A stretch of DNA of 64,000 nt from an uncultured Bacillota bacterium (GCA_927441425.1 CAKMKG010000018.1:1-64000); one strand, 5' to 3'. Positions 25,245-34,751 are shown, counted from the first letter of the stretch. The notes: generated from the letters alone by a model not told the origin. Made by a program: numbers and translations.

Positions 25245-26264
25245 TCATTTCTTTCCGTTGATATAATGAAAATCCTTCTCTCTATTGACCTTGGCACCTA
25301 CCCTTTGGCCAATCCTATATTCAAATTGGGCAAACGCTTCTGCAAGCACTTCATGTTCTCCATCGCTTAGCTTATAGTGATTTGTTCGACCGGCCTTTTT
25401 TATTTCTGTAATACAATAATCATTTCCCGATTCAAGAATTGAAATCTCATGAGGGCGCAAAAAGAGCTCTGCTCGCCCTTCCCGGATTCCCGATGACGGG
25501 TAGTTCCCTAAAAACGAATAAAAAACATTTTCTTTTGCCCTGCCTTCTATGATATTATATTCCCCCAAAAAACCTGCCACTACTTCATTGGCCGGTTTAT
25601 AATAAATGGTGTCCGGTGAATCACTTTGTTTTACTTCCCCCTCCAGCAGTATGACTAGATCATCTGATAACGAAAGGCTTTCATCCCTGTCATGCGTAAC
25701 AAAGAGAATCGTTTGATTCAGATCCTTTTGAATCTCTGCGATTAGCATGCCCATATCCGCTCTTAAGTTGGGATCCAGGTTCGAGAATGGCTCATCCATC
25801 AGCAAGAGCGCTGGCTCTATCGCCAAACCTCTTGCAATTGCAGCCCTTTGCTGCTGTCCTCCGGAAAGCTCTCTTGGCAAACGTTCCATCAGGTTCTCAA
25901 TACGAAACCGCTCCGCAAGGAAGTTTGTTTTTTTATCTATGGCCTTTCCATCCCATTTTTTAATGCGGGGGCCGAAGCTGATGTTTTCTCTAACGGTTAA
26001 ATGCGGAAACAGGGTTGGCGCTTGAAAAATATATGCCATGTTACGATCGCCAGCTCTTTTATTCAGGATACTCCTTCCATCCATCAAAATATCTCCGGAG
26101 GTAGGCTGTAAAAGACCTGCTATGATTTTGAGCAAGGTGGTTTTGCCTGCTCCGGAGGGTCCTAATATGGATACCAGCTTGCCCTCTGATGCTTCCAAGT
26201 TAATGTTTTTCAGTATTTCATTTTCCTCATAACGAAAGGAGATATCAATCAATTCTAGCTTCAT
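25245..26264 (-). CDS. ABC transporter ATP-binding protein (YnjD-like)
   Basis: A 339-residue ATPase of the ABC importer class. Walker A GPSGAGKTT, Q-loop FQAPTLFPH, signature LSGGQQQR, Walker B LLLMDEPFSNLD and the H-loop THDRDESL are intact. Residues 240-339 form a TOBE-like regulatory domain (LFLRPHEISIL). It follows the two permease genes and, with the binding protein, makes a complete importer of the thiamine/iron/YnjBCD type. The substrate is unknown, as it is for E. coli YnjBCD. Confidence 0.9.
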   Translation of the reverse strand: MKLELIDISFRYEENEILKNINLEASEGKLVSILGPSGAGKTTLLKIIAGLLQPTSGDILMDGRSILNKRAGDRNMAYIFQAPTLFPHLTVRENISFGPRIKKWDGKAIDKKTNFLAERFRIENLMERLPRELSGGQQQRAAIARGLAIEPALLLMDEPFSNLDPNLRADMGMLIAEIQKDLNQTILFVTHDRDESLSLSDDLVILLEGEVKQSDSPDTIYYKPANEVVAGFLGEYNIIEGRAKENVFYSFLGNYPSSGIREGRAELFLRPHEISILESGNDYCITEIKKAGRTNHYKLSDGEHEVLAEAFAQFEYRIGQRVGAKVNREKDFHYINGKK

Positions 26265-26276
26265 GCCGCTGCCTTT

Positions 26277-27065
26277 CTATTCAAATAAATAACTGGCTAC
26301 TTTGGCCTTGGATTTGGATAGTGCATCTGCACACCAAAAGATGCAAAGGTTGATTATAACAAAGACAACTCCTAGAATCGCACCGTTGATGTGATCGCCG
26401 TTGTTCATATATGGATACATCACCATGGAAAAGGATATGATATTTCCACCCCCCAGAAGAAAGGTCGAAAAATATTCGGAGAATGAGATGAGAAACCCCA
26501 CAGCACCGGAAAGCAAAAGGGCAGGCGCTAACAATGGCAATAGGATCTGCCGATAGAGCTGAAGGGATGTGCTCCCTAATGTAAATGCAGCTTGTTCCAT
26601 ATCCCTGCTGATCCCCTCAAAGAAGGAGTGGCAAATGGTTGTTGTGTATGGTATCGTGACCAAAGCATGCCCCATGACAACAGCAACCCATGAATTTGCG
26701 AGCCCCAGTTTTGCCGTCATCAGCTGAACCCCAATAAACAGTGTCATCGCAGGAATAAATAGTGGTATAGTGTAAAACTTACGAATCCAACGGATTCCGG
26801 TATTGTCATGCCGCGTCAATGCCCTTGCTGTCATGACGCCAATCAGCGTAGAGAGCATTGCATTGAGAACACCAATAGCAATGCTGCTTCTCAGCCCCTC
26901 CCAAAAGATCGACGTTGCGGTAAGCATTGTAGTCCAATACGTTACGGTAAAATGGGTCGGCCAGAGCTCCGGATATCGATAATTCAAAAAAAATGCATGG
27001 AGCAAAATAAAAACCGTAGAGAACAAAATGCTGACGGAGAAGAGAATCAAATACAGCTTCCTCAT
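26277..27065 (-). CDS. ABC transporter permease (YnjC-like, second half)
   Basis: A 262-residue permease with six predicted helices and the coupling-loop motif EQAAFTLGSTSLQLYRQILLP. E. coli YnjC is one long protein with two such domains; here the two halves are separate genes. Its start overlaps the previous permease by 4 bp. Confidence 0.88.
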   Translation of the reverse strand: MRKLYLILFSVSILFSTVFILLHAFFLNYRYPELWPTHFTVTYWTTMLTATSIFWEGLRSSIAIGVLNAMLSTLIGVMTARALTRHDNTGIRWIRKFYTIPLFIPAMTLFIGVQLMTAKLGLANSWVAVVMGHALVTIPYTTTICHSFFEGISRDMEQAAFTLGSTSLQLYRQILLPLLAPALLLSGAVGFLISFSEYFSTFLLGGGNIISFSMVMYPYMNNGDHINGAILGVVFVIINLCIFWCADALSKSKAKVASYLFE

Positions 27066-27979
27066 ATCATGCCCCTCCTGATCAGCTTTCGAATTGCAGA
27101 AAGATAAATCCCCGCCGTCAAAACTCCCGCCAAAAGCACAAGGATGCTCATCGCCATAGCTCTGGGGATTTGTTGAATATCAGGACTGATGTATAGGCTA
27201 TATAGTTTGACTTGCAATGTGACCGGATCGATTGCAGAAAGCAGATAGGGCGCCTCAAAGGAGCCAATCGTAAATCCAAGCAAGACGAAGGAGCACCACT
27301 GTACCGTGCTGCCTGCCAGTGGTAGGTAAACCTTGCGAAAAAGAGTCATGCCCCTGGCGCCGAGGGTCAAAGCCGCTTCCTCGTACTGTTTACTGACTCT
27401 GGCCATTACGTGAATGGAAAATAGTGCAACGAATGGTGTGCCTTTAAAAATATAGACCAATAGAATGCCGATTCCCATCGGTTCATTCACCAGTGCCGGA
27501 AATTGAGCAGGCTCTGTGATCAATCCAACATGATAGAAAACTCTCGATAAAAACCCGGACTGGTTGAAAAAAGTCATGATGAGAAAAATTGCATACAAAT
27601 AGGGCAGAACCAGCCCAATCTGGAGAAGCTTTTGCGTGATCCGTTTCAAGATGACGTGATGAGAGGAAATAAAACAATAGGCCAGGTAGACCCCTAGCAC
27701 TGTTGCCGTAAAGGTCGAAACCACCGCCAAGTAAATGGTATATGCCAAGCTTCTCCAAAAACCAGCATCCGATAGAATTGCGCTATAGCTATGCAGATTT
27801 CCTTCTGTCATGCCAATGCTTGGTATGTATCCCATACTTTCCAACAGAGACATTCCAAAGCCCCCGCCTATAAAAACAAGATACAGGAGGTAAACAGGAA
27901 GAATCAGCAAATAAGACGTGCTCTTTTTGCTGTATATGCTGTATAAGCTCTCTATTTTCCGGCGATTTTCTCTATCCAT
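27062..27979 (-). CDS. ABC transporter permease (YnjC-like, first half)
   Basis: A 305-residue inner-membrane permease with six to seven helices and the EAALTLGARGMTLFRKVYLP coupling loop. It overlaps the binding-protein gene by 28 bp and the next permease by 4 bp, so the importer genes are tightly coupled. Confidence 0.88.
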   Translation of the reverse strand: MDRENRRKIESLYSIYSKKSTSYLLILPVYLLYLVFIGGGFGMSLLESMGYIPSIGMTEGNLHSYSAILSDAGFWRSLAYTIYLAVVSTFTATVLGVYLAYCFISSHHVILKRITQKLLQIGLVLPYLYAIFLIMTFFNQSGFLSRVFYHVGLITEPAQFPALVNEPMGIGILLVYIFKGTPFVALFSIHVMARVSKQYEEAALTLGARGMTLFRKVYLPLAGSTVQWCSFVLLGFTIGSFEAPYLLSAIDPVTLQVKLYSLYISPDIQQIPRAMAMSILVLLAGVLTAGIYLSAIRKLIRRGMI

Positions 27980-29214
27980 AGTGTCTCAATCCAATCAATG
28001 TATTGTACTTGCATCTCTGGCAGTCTTTTCTGAAAAAGCAGCTCCATATCCATTGATGCTTCCCCGCCTTGTATGTCTTCGAGTTTCTCTTTCACTGAAA
28101 CGTCGACCTTTTTTAAATCAAACGCTGGTACATCGCCCCAGACTTCCGGTTTATACTTTTCAATTTGAGCTTCAGGACTTTCTAAAAAATCAATGGCAAT
28201 TAACGCAGCCGCCTTATTAGGCGCATTATATGGGATTGCCAGATAATGAGAATTCCCAATTGTCCCCGTATCGAAGACATAGGTCCTTACTGTCTCGGGA
28301 TAGATTCCCTTTAAGACCATCCCGCTGGTTTTGCCTACCTCAAATCCCATGGTAAATGAGACCTCGCCATTTTTAAACAACTCATCCAGCTGCGCCTGAC
28401 CGGCGGGATATGCCTTGCCCTGGCGCCAGGAATATTTGTTGAGTTCCTTGAAGTAGTCTACCACCGGTTTTGCGATTTCATCAAACTCCTCTTTTGTTAA
28501 TTCTGTTTGGAATACATCTCGCTCTCCGGTCAACTCATAGAAGGCTGTTCTGATAAAGGCGCTTCCCGCAAAATCATCCGGTAGCTTTGGGTAGGTGAAT
28601 CTTCCGGGATTTTCTCTTGCCCAATGAAGCAGTTCTTCAAAATTCCTCGGAGGATCAGGCACCAATTTTGAATCATATGTAAAGACAAGCTGCGCCCTTC
28701 CCCAGATCGCTTCATAACCCTCAATCGGAATTCCCGTATCTATGTTTAAATCCGAGGCATCCTGCTCATAGTAACGGTTCAGATTGGGAAGCAAATCGGT
28801 AAAAGGCCCCCAAATCAAACCGGCATCCTTTGCCGTCCTGAAGTTCTCCCCATTGATCCATAGCAAATCTGCGGTGCCCTTGCTGTTATTTCCTCTCTTA
28901 TCGTTCAGGAGCTTGCTCAGGTATTCAGGAGGATTCATAGGCACCCTTCTCAGCGTAATCCCATAATTTGCTTTCAATGCCTCACTGACATAGCCATCCA
29001 TGTATTGATTGATTGATTCATTTCCACCCCACATAAATATAGTAACCGTTTTATCCGCTCCACCCCGAAGCACCTCTTCCCAGGTTGCAAAGGTTTCCTC
29101 TGCTGCTGCATCAATGGAAGGATCTACCTTGCTGCAGGCGGTGAATAGCATGGTCGTTACGATCAGGACTCCAACGATAAGGGTAATTTTCTTTGCTTTT
29201 TTTGTCCCTCGCAT
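27952..29214 (-). CDS. ABC transporter substrate-binding lipoprotein (YnjB-like)
   Basis: A 420-residue extracellular binding protein. The signal ends in a LFTAC lipobox (Cys27). The mature part has the YnjB-type signature VTIFMWGGNESINQYMDGYV early, and DLLWINGENFRTAKDAGLIWGPF, typical of this branch of the solute-binding superfamily. A good GAGAGGA site precedes the ATG. It begins 47 bp after the TVP38 gene. The ligand is not known for YnjB either. Confidence 0.88.
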   Translation of the reverse strand: MRGTKKAKKITLIVGVLIVTTMLFTACSKVDPSIDAAAEETFATWEEVLRGGADKTVTIFMWGGNESINQYMDGYVSEALKANYGITLRRVPMNPPEYLSKLLNDKRGNNSKGTADLLWINGENFRTAKDAGLIWGPFTDLLPNLNRYYEQDASDLNIDTGIPIEGYEAIWGRAQLVFTYDSKLVPDPPRNFEELLHWARENPGRFTYPKLPDDFAGSAFIRTAFYELTGERDVFQTELTKEEFDEIAKPVVDYFKELNKYSWRQGKAYPAGQAQLDELFKNGEVSFTMGFEVGKTSGMVLKGIYPETVRTYVFDTGTIGNSHYLAIPYNAPNKAAALIAIDFLESPEAQIEKYKPEVWGDVPAFDLKKVDVSVKEKLEDIQGGEASMDMELLFQKRLPEMQVQYIDWIETLWIEKIAGK

Positions 29215-29261
29215 ATTTTATCCTCTCTTTTCAGTTTGTGTTGGTTCGGATGAACGAAGCA

Positions 29262-29867
29262 CTATACTTTTTTCTTATTTTTAAGGAACGCTTTTATGAT
29301 ATAGAAAACCGTCAGAGCTCCTATCAACGCCATTGAAACATAGAATAATTGATCGTTATAGGTACTCAGTTTGCCGATTTCGCTTCCCACCGTTGAATAA
29401 ACGATGGTAGCCGGAAGCATGCCTATGCCTGTTGACAATAAAAAATATCCCACCCTCATTCTGCTGAGCCCCGCGCCATAACTGATGAAGTCAAAGGATA
29501 TAAACGGCAACAACCTTGCAATTAAAACAACACGGAATCCATATTTCCCGCCGATTTGATCAATTTTCTCCCAAGCGCCTTCCTTTTTATAGCGCTTTCT
29601 AACGAATTTTTCTCCGAATACTCTTGCCAGAAAAAAGGATATCAGTGCACCTGCCATTGCTCCAATCCATGAGATCAAGGCGCCCCAAAAAACACCAAAA
29701 ACCATCCCATTGGCTAAGGTAATCAGAAAAGAGGGGAGGGGAAAGGCGACTGCCTGCAACACCATCAAAAGGATGCTGAGCAGAGGGGCAAATACGCCCC
29801 AGGAACGAATCAAAGCTACGATATCCTCAATCGATCCCTGAGATATGGTTGAAAATAGATCTGTCAT
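29262..29867 (-). CDS. TVP38/TMEM64 family membrane protein (YdjZ-like)
   Basis: A 201-residue protein of the DedA/VTT superfamily with five or so membrane helices. Signatures: FPLPSFLITLANGMVFGVFWG, the re-entrant G-rich segment WIGAMAGALISFFLARVFGEKFVRK, and RLLPFISFDFISYGAGLSRM. The family is linked to lipid scrambling or small-solute transport. Its ATG overlaps the stop of the CDP-alcohol phosphatidyltransferase gene by 4 bp, and a second member lies just upstream. Confidence 0.88.
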   Translation of the reverse strand: MTDLFSTISQGSIEDIVALIRSWGVFAPLLSILLMVLQAVAFPLPSFLITLANGMVFGVFWGALISWIGAMAGALISFFLARVFGEKFVRKRYKKEGAWEKIDQIGGKYGFRVVLIARLLPFISFDFISYGAGLSRMRVGYFLLSTGIGMLPATIVYSTVGSEIGKLSTYNDQLFYVSMALIGALTVFYIIKAFLKNKKKV

Positions 29868-30478
29868 ATCTGCTCCATCCTGTTTTCATCGATCAACCTG
29901 GCCTGTCTGATCAGTTTGCGGAATCGAATCAATCCGGTACACAAGATTAATCCATTGAAACCCATTAACATCCAGTTTAAATACTCCGGAAAAAGCAACA
30001 TCAAGGAAAAAACCAGGAACGTTTCTGTTCGCTCTACGATACCCACATCATAATGCATGCTTTTGATCCCTGCATTTTGAAAAAGAGCCCCGGCCGCCAT
30101 AAAAGTCGAAAAATTAAAAATAACCATCGTTAAAAAAATAATATAAGTTAGGCTATGTTGGGGAAAGCTTACGGCAAAGCCGATAATAACAGCGGCTTCC
30201 ACCATACGATCCATAATGAGATCCATAAAAGCACCGGCCTTTGAAGATTTGCCCGTCAACCTGGCCACCGACCCATCCAGTACATCAAGCAGTCCTGAAA
30301 TCCAAAGCAATAACAGTGCTGTTCCCAGCTTGTAAAATACAATCGCAGGTCCGACAGATACACCGAGCAGGAACGCCGCTACGGTAATTTGCGTTGGCCT
30401 TATTTTTAATCGGACAAGCCCCCATCCAATTCTGTCAAAAGCAGGTTGAAAAAAATGCCTTGCCTTGGTATCAATCAT
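29864..30478 (-). CDS. CDP-alcohol phosphatidyltransferase family protein (YnjF-like)
   Basis: A 204-residue membrane enzyme. The catalytic motif DxxDGxxAR-x8-G-x3-D-x3-D is complete (DVLDGSVARLTG ... GAFMDLIMD, about residues 64-89), so it should transfer a phosphatidyl group from CDP-diacylglycerol to an alcohol. The acceptor cannot be predicted. It overlaps both neighbours, each a TVP38 protein, by 8 and 4 bp. Confidence 0.9.
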   Translation of the reverse strand: MIDTKARHFFQPAFDRIGWGLVRLKIRPTQITVAAFLLGVSVGPAIVFYKLGTALLLLWISGLLDVLDGSVARLTGKSSKAGAFMDLIMDRMVEAAVIIGFAVSFPQHSLTYIIFLTMVIFNFSTFMAAGALFQNAGIKSMHYDVGIVERTETFLVFSLMLLFPEYLNWMLMGFNGLILCTGLIRFRKLIRQARLIDENRMEQI

Positions 30479-31154
30479 CTTTTTCCTCCTTAAATAATTT
30501 GCTTCTTTTTTTTACTATAAAAATGATACCTGTATATAGGGCTAAAAACACGAGGGAGCTCGCCAGAAGGATCTTGTTGTCCTGACTGCCAAAGGCGGCA
30601 AAGGATACATAAACATAGACAGCGGTACCCGGAAGCATTCCGAAAAAGGTCGCTAAAACATAATCCTTCAGGCGTATTGGTGTCAGACCGGACAAATAGT
30701 TGATCACGTTAAAAGGGAAAATCGGCAGCAACCGAATATAGAGCAGATAGACAAATCCATTCTTTTCTATTGATTTCTCCAGCTTGTCCAAATATCCTTC
30801 CGTAGGAACCAGGCGCGCAACCAGATCTCTTCCAAGATATCTTGAAAGCAGAAACGTCAGAAAGCAGCCAGTATTGGAGGCAATCACAACATAGAGAATG
30901 CCTTCCCAAGGCCCAAAAATAGGTCCCGCTGCAACGGTCAAAAGAGTACCGGGTATCGCAAAAATAACTCCGAGAATATAGATTCCCATATATAGAAACG
31001 GAGCATAGGGCTTTTCCCTTAAATCTTCTAGTGTCGTAATCATATCATCCAGATTGATTTTACCGGATACAGCGATAGAAATGATGATTATAACAAACAG
31101 TGTCAGGATGGAAAATTTAATAAAATTCTTTAAATTGACAGGTTTCATCATCAT
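30471..31154 (-). CDS. TVP38/TMEM64 family membrane protein (YdjX-like)
   Basis: A 227-residue VTT-domain protein. It shows FAIPGTLLTVAAGPIFGPWEG, the NTGCFLTFLLSRYLGRD re-entrant region, and RLLPIFPFNVINYLSGLTPIRL. Together with the gene at 29262 it mirrors the YdjX/YdjZ pair of E. coli. A GGAGG lies upstream with slightly long spacing. Confidence 0.88.
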   Translation of the reverse strand: MMMKPVNLKNFIKFSILTLFVIIIISIAVSGKINLDDMITTLEDLREKPYAPFLYMGIYILGVIFAIPGTLLTVAAGPIFGPWEGILYVVIASNTGCFLTFLLSRYLGRDLVARLVPTEGYLDKLEKSIEKNGFVYLLYIRLLPIFPFNVINYLSGLTPIRLKDYVLATFFGMLPGTAVYVYVSFAAFGSQDNKILLASSLVFLALYTGIIFIVKKRSKLFKEEKDD

Positions 31155-31190
31155 AGATTAAAATCCTCCTTTCCCGAATTTCTGTTGACG

Positions 31191-32327
31191 CTAGCGTTTC
31201 ATCCGCCTCATAAATCGTGTGTCAATATAGTTTTTTAATCGCCAGCAGAGCTTGCCTTCCATAACAATTCCTCGCAACTGCAGAAGTCCTTTGCGCCCAC
31301 CGGTTGAAATGATCGACAGATACTGCTTTTGGGGTCGATATGCTTTTTGTTCTTTATTATTCAACGTTGCTTTGATGTTATGATACAAATAATCAGCTTC
31401 ACGCACGGCATATACGCCGGCCTTTTTGATCAGCTGATTCTTTCCAAAGCCGATACAGTCTCCCGCCCCAAAGATTCTTGGATGATTTACAGCCTGCAAA
31501 TATTCGTTTACGAGCAGATACCCTTTTTCGTCCGTTTGAAATCCTGAGGATTTTATGACCTCGCTGGATTTGGGTCCCGTTGCCCATAGCAAAAAACGAA
31601 AGGCCAACTCCGTTCCATCTTTTAGGGATGCCCTGCTTTCTTTTACTGCATGCACCCTGTTCCCCATGATGGAATGGATCCCTTCCCTCTTCAATATGAC
31701 ATCTATTTTTCTTGTCAGCTTCCCCGGGTGTCCTTTCTGTGCTGGAGTTTGGCCGTTGACAATGGTAAGTTTGAATGGCAGGTTGTGATGTGCGAGCAAT
31801 TGTTTTAACGATAGGGCTAGTTCAATGCTTGCAGGACCGGCACCGGCAAAAATGATAGGGTCATCAAAAGTTGTCTGCTTTAGGAGCTCCCCTCTGAACC
31901 TCATGATTTCATGAAAGGGCTTGATTTGGTTGGCATATTCGCGAACGCTTTCCAATTCTAAGCCGTTTACTTCTGATCCAATGTCTATGGAAAGGATGTC
32001 GAAATTCAGTGATTTTCCATCGGAGAAAAGAATCATACTCTCATTCGGCTGAATCATGCTCACTTCTGCCTCCAGAAACGTAACCTTTGACATTTTGCAT
32101 AACTCAATTAAATCAAATCGCAGCTCATCCTCTTGATAAAGCCCTTCTAAAAACCCTCCGACCATTCCGGAGTAGTATTGCCAATGACTTTTCGAAACGA
32201 GGGTTACCTCATACTCTTCATAGCCACCTTTCTGTCTCATTAAGTAGAGCAGTTTTACATGGGCATGACCGCCGCCGATTAATACCACCTTTTCCTTGTA
32301 GGCGCTTCCCTTTTGATTTGACAATTC
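31191..32327 (-). CDS. FAD/NAD-dependent pyridine nucleotide-disulfide oxidoreductase (SelD N-terminal-fusion type)
   Basis: A flavoprotein of about 378 residues. LIGGGHAHVKLL is the FAD dinucleotide motif in the form seen in proteins fused to or associated with SelD. FAGAGPASIELA is the NAD motif and IFGAGDCIGF the C-terminal FAD contact. No redox-active CxxxxC pair is seen, so it is more like NDH-2 or sulfide:quinone reductases than thiol reductases. A TTG start at 32327 behind GGAGGG (7-nt spacing) is favoured; longer frames from 32339 or 32417 would place the start in or before that site. Confidence 0.8.
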   Translation of the reverse strand, partial: ELSNQKGSAYKEKVVLIGGGHAHVKLLYLMRQKGGYEEYEVTLVSKSHWQYYSGMVGGFLEGLYQEDELRFDLIELCKMSKVTFLEAEVSMIQPNESMILFSDGKSLNFDILSIDIGSEVNGLELESVREYANQIKPFHEIMRFRGELLKQTTFDDPIIFAGAGPASIELALSLKQLLAHHNLPFKLTIVNGQTPAQKGHPGKLTRKIDVILKREGIHSIMGNRVHAVKESRASLKDGTELAFRFLLWATGPKSSEVIKSSGFQTDEKGYLLVNEYLQAVNHPRIFGAGDCIGFGKNQLIKKAGVYAVREADYLYHNIKATLNNKEQKAYRPQKQYLSIISTGGRKGLLQLRGIVMEGKLCWRLKNYIDTRFMRRMKR

Positions 32328-32377
32328 TGTTCCCTCCATACACCAAGTTGAGCGCTGATGAATAAAAGCAAAGCGTA

Positions 32378-33796
32378 TTACAGCTTTATTATATAGTGAA
32401 TCAGCTTTTTCTGCCAATCTTTAAAGTTGTTTTTGCTCCATTGGGTAGCGGCTGCTTGAAAAATCTCGGACTCTGTTGGATAGGATAAGATAAACTTCAT
32501 GAAGGCACCGGGGCCGAGCTTCTTGCTAATCGCCATGCTTGCCAGCGGTATGATCTCACCTGCTTTCTCTCCCACCAGAGTTGCCCCGATGATGCGGTTC
32601 CTCTTGTCGATGATAAGCTTTAAAAACCCGTCCGTATCCTGTTCCGTAACAAATCTATCAATCTCTTTTGTCTGTATGATAATGTGATCTCTAAATAAAT
32701 TTGCCTTTTTCGCGTCTTCTTCCAAATAACCCACATGCGCTATTTCAGGCCTGGTATAGGTTGTCCACGGCAAGATAGAATAATTCACCTTGGCATTCAG
32801 CTTCAGCAATGCATTCCGAACAATAACGCCGGCCTGATGCCCAGCCATATGGGTAAATAGAAATGGGCCGGTACAATCCCCACATGCATAAATATTGTCT
32901 ATGTTCGTTTGCATTTTCTCGTTCGCTTTGATGTAACCTCTCTCATCCGTTTCAACACCTGCATGTTCAAGTCCGATCCCGCTGGTAACAGGTTTTCTTC
33001 CAAGGGACACCATGAGGTGAGACCCTGTGATTTCTTGAATCCCGCCATTTTCCTCAACGACTACCGAGATGGAATCCAAATTTCTTTTCACTTCAATTAT
33101 TTTCGTATTCAGATGGAGCTGAACGCCATCCGCTTTCATCCGTGCTTCCATAATAGGGGAGACTTCAGGTTCATCCTTCTTGAACAGATGATCGGACCGG
33201 TCAATGATGGAAACCTTCGTTCCCAAATGGCTTAAGCCTTGCCCAAGCTCAAGACCGATTGGGCCCGCACCCAAAACGATCAGATGCTCCGGCTGCTCCC
33301 TTAAATCAAAGAAGTTTTTATTTGTCAAATATGGGATCTCTTCAATTCCTTTTATAGGGGGAGTGACAGGTTCCGAACCTGTTGCAATTACGATATTCTT
33401 CGCGGTATAAAGCAACTCTCCTGCTTTTATTGTATGAGAATCAACCATTTCCGCCTTGCTTTGTATCACTTTTACCCCCAACCCCTCAAATCTGGCAACG
33501 GAGTCGTGGGGCTTTATTAACTCGATGGCTTCTTCCACCTTACCCATAACGGCAGCAAAATCAACGGTTATATTCCCTGCATGGATACCCATCGTAGAAC
33601 CATTTCGTATATCATAGGCTGTATGCGCACATTTCAAAAAGGCCTTACTTGGCACACATCCGTTATAAAGACATTCTCCCCCGGTCTTATTGGCTTCAAA
33701 CAAGATCACCTTAGCTCCCAAGGCTGCAGATCCCGCCGCCGTAACAAGTCCTCCGCTTCCTGCGCCAATCACTGCTATGTCAAAATCACACTTCAT
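32378..33796 (-). CDS. Dihydrolipoamide dehydrogenase / mercuric reductase-like flavoprotein
   Basis: A 472-residue disulfide oxidoreductase. The FAD motif GAGSGG and redox pair GGECLYNGCVPSK (Cys42, Cys47) lie at the N-terminus, then LGAGPIGLELGQ for NAD and YACGDCTG. The family's C-terminal HPTxxE catalytic motif reads YPTESE, with Tyr in place of the base histidine, so thiol chemistry may be altered. This subfamily is often found beside TVP38 genes, as here. GGAGGAAG precedes the ATG, which overlaps the upstream gene's stop. Confidence 0.88.
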   Translation of the reverse strand: MKCDFDIAVIGAGSGGLVTAAGSAALGAKVILFEANKTGGECLYNGCVPSKAFLKCAHTAYDIRNGSTMGIHAGNITVDFAAVMGKVEEAIELIKPHDSVARFEGLGVKVIQSKAEMVDSHTIKAGELLYTAKNIVIATGSEPVTPPIKGIEEIPYLTNKNFFDLREQPEHLIVLGAGPIGLELGQGLSHLGTKVSIIDRSDHLFKKDEPEVSPIMEARMKADGVQLHLNTKIIEVKRNLDSISVVVEENGGIQEITGSHLMVSLGRKPVTSGIGLEHAGVETDERGYIKANEKMQTNIDNIYACGDCTGPFLFTHMAGHQAGVIVRNALLKLNAKVNYSILPWTTYTRPEIAHVGYLEEDAKKANLFRDHIIIQTKEIDRFVTEQDTDGFLKLIIDKRNRIIGATLVGEKAGEIIPLASMAISKKLGPGAFMKFILSYPTESEIFQAAATQWSKNNFKDWQKKLIHYIIKL

Positions 33797-34254
33797 CGTT
33801 TCTTCCTCCTTTGGGAACCGTTGGATAAAGGCGTTCTATCCTTTGTCATGCTGTTGAGTCTCACTTTCCAATAAATCCAGATGAGATTAAAGATAAGAAA
33901 AATGAGGAGTGTCATCCATAGGAACATTTGGTTGTTTTGCGCATTCTGAAAAATGGAAATGCCGATTCCTACCATAGCCGCTCCCGACCAGATAATTTTA
34001 AGATTTAGCATTCCGCCGAAGGATTCCAGCCCTGAATTTTTGATGAAAAGTGACTCGATGCCGATTCCAAATAATGCAGCCGCAACAAGTCTTGCCGCGA
34101 CGGGATCAATCACTTGCCACCCCAATGCTTTTAAAAATACTTCGGGAATTATAAAAAGGGGAATGGCAATCAATACATCAATCACAAAGTGGATGAAGAA
34201 AAGTATTTTAAGAGTATTTATATTATTATTCCCTGCATGATTGCTTCTACTCAC
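33793..34254 (-). CDS. Four-helix membrane protein, first gene of the ynj/ydj-like operon
   Basis: A 153-residue protein with four predicted membrane helices (about 17-37, 53-70, 83-101, 112-131) and a basic C-terminal tail. No family was recognised. Translation starts at a GTG with AGGAGGT seven bases upstream. Its stop overlaps the flavoprotein start (ATGA), placing it in the operon. No promoter was identified; the 158 bp upstream hold no gene. Confidence 0.7.
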   Translation of the reverse strand: MSRSNHAGNNNINTLKILFFIHFVIDVLIAIPLFIIPEVFLKALGWQVIDPVAARLVAAALFGIGIESLFIKNSGLESFGGMLNLKIIWSGAAMVGIGISIFQNAQNNQMFLWMTLLIFLIFNLIWIYWKVRLNSMTKDRTPLSNGSQRRKKR

Positions 34255-34412
34255 CTAGTGTACCTCCTGTTTCGCTTGATAAGATTATGAATTTAATACC
34301 CACAGGATTTGGTAGATAAACAAAACGCTCCCATTCACCTAGTCGATTTGTTATGAGGGATCGACAGGGAACGGGAGGTATCGTTAAGTTTGATCCAAAT
34401 GACCTTCTCTGA

Positions 34413-34751
34413 TCACCCGGCACTCTCCAGTATTCGTTCAACGATCGTTTGACCATCTTTTATAATCTTGTCAGGTGTAACGATAAATTTTAGATAAATA
34501 TCTACATTTCTCGAACCATGCAGAACGATCAATTTATCATCTTGATATGGATGCATATACCATGGTCTATCGATGCCATCTACCTTGCCGGGTGAAACAG
34601 CTTCACTTTTATGGATGACCCTATCTATGGAACTAATCCCCTGTAGACATGACTCCGGAAGAAGATCAAAAGATACTCCAGGCGTTGTTCTGAACTGTTT
34701 TATATGAACTATTTTATAAAAGTTTTCCTTCTCACATACAATGCATTCCAT
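34413..34751 (-). CDS. Small protein of unknown function, possibly C-terminally shortened
   Basis: A 112-residue protein opening with MECIVCEKENF (a CxxC pair) and containing RPWYMHPYQDDKLIVLHGSRNVDIY, which resembles the first strands of a cupin barrel. ATG 34751 has AAGGAG six bases upstream. A cupin would need more strands than fit, and the adjacent frame stays open to 34247, so the C-terminus may have been lost by frameshift. It lies between a Fe-S gene fragment and the operon start, a stretch that looks eroded. Confidence 0.5.
   Translation of the reverse strand: MECIVCEKENFYKIVHIKQFRTTPGVSFDLLPESCLQGISSIDRVIHKSEAVSPGKVDGIDRPWYMHPYQDDKLIVLHGSRNVDIYLKFIVTPDKIIKDGQTIVERILESAG

Noticed and set aside
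34247..34456. 69-codon ORF after the small cupin-like gene
   Set aside because: Its end overlaps the ribosome site and start of the next gene, and no family motif is visible. It was kept only as a hint of a possible frameshift.
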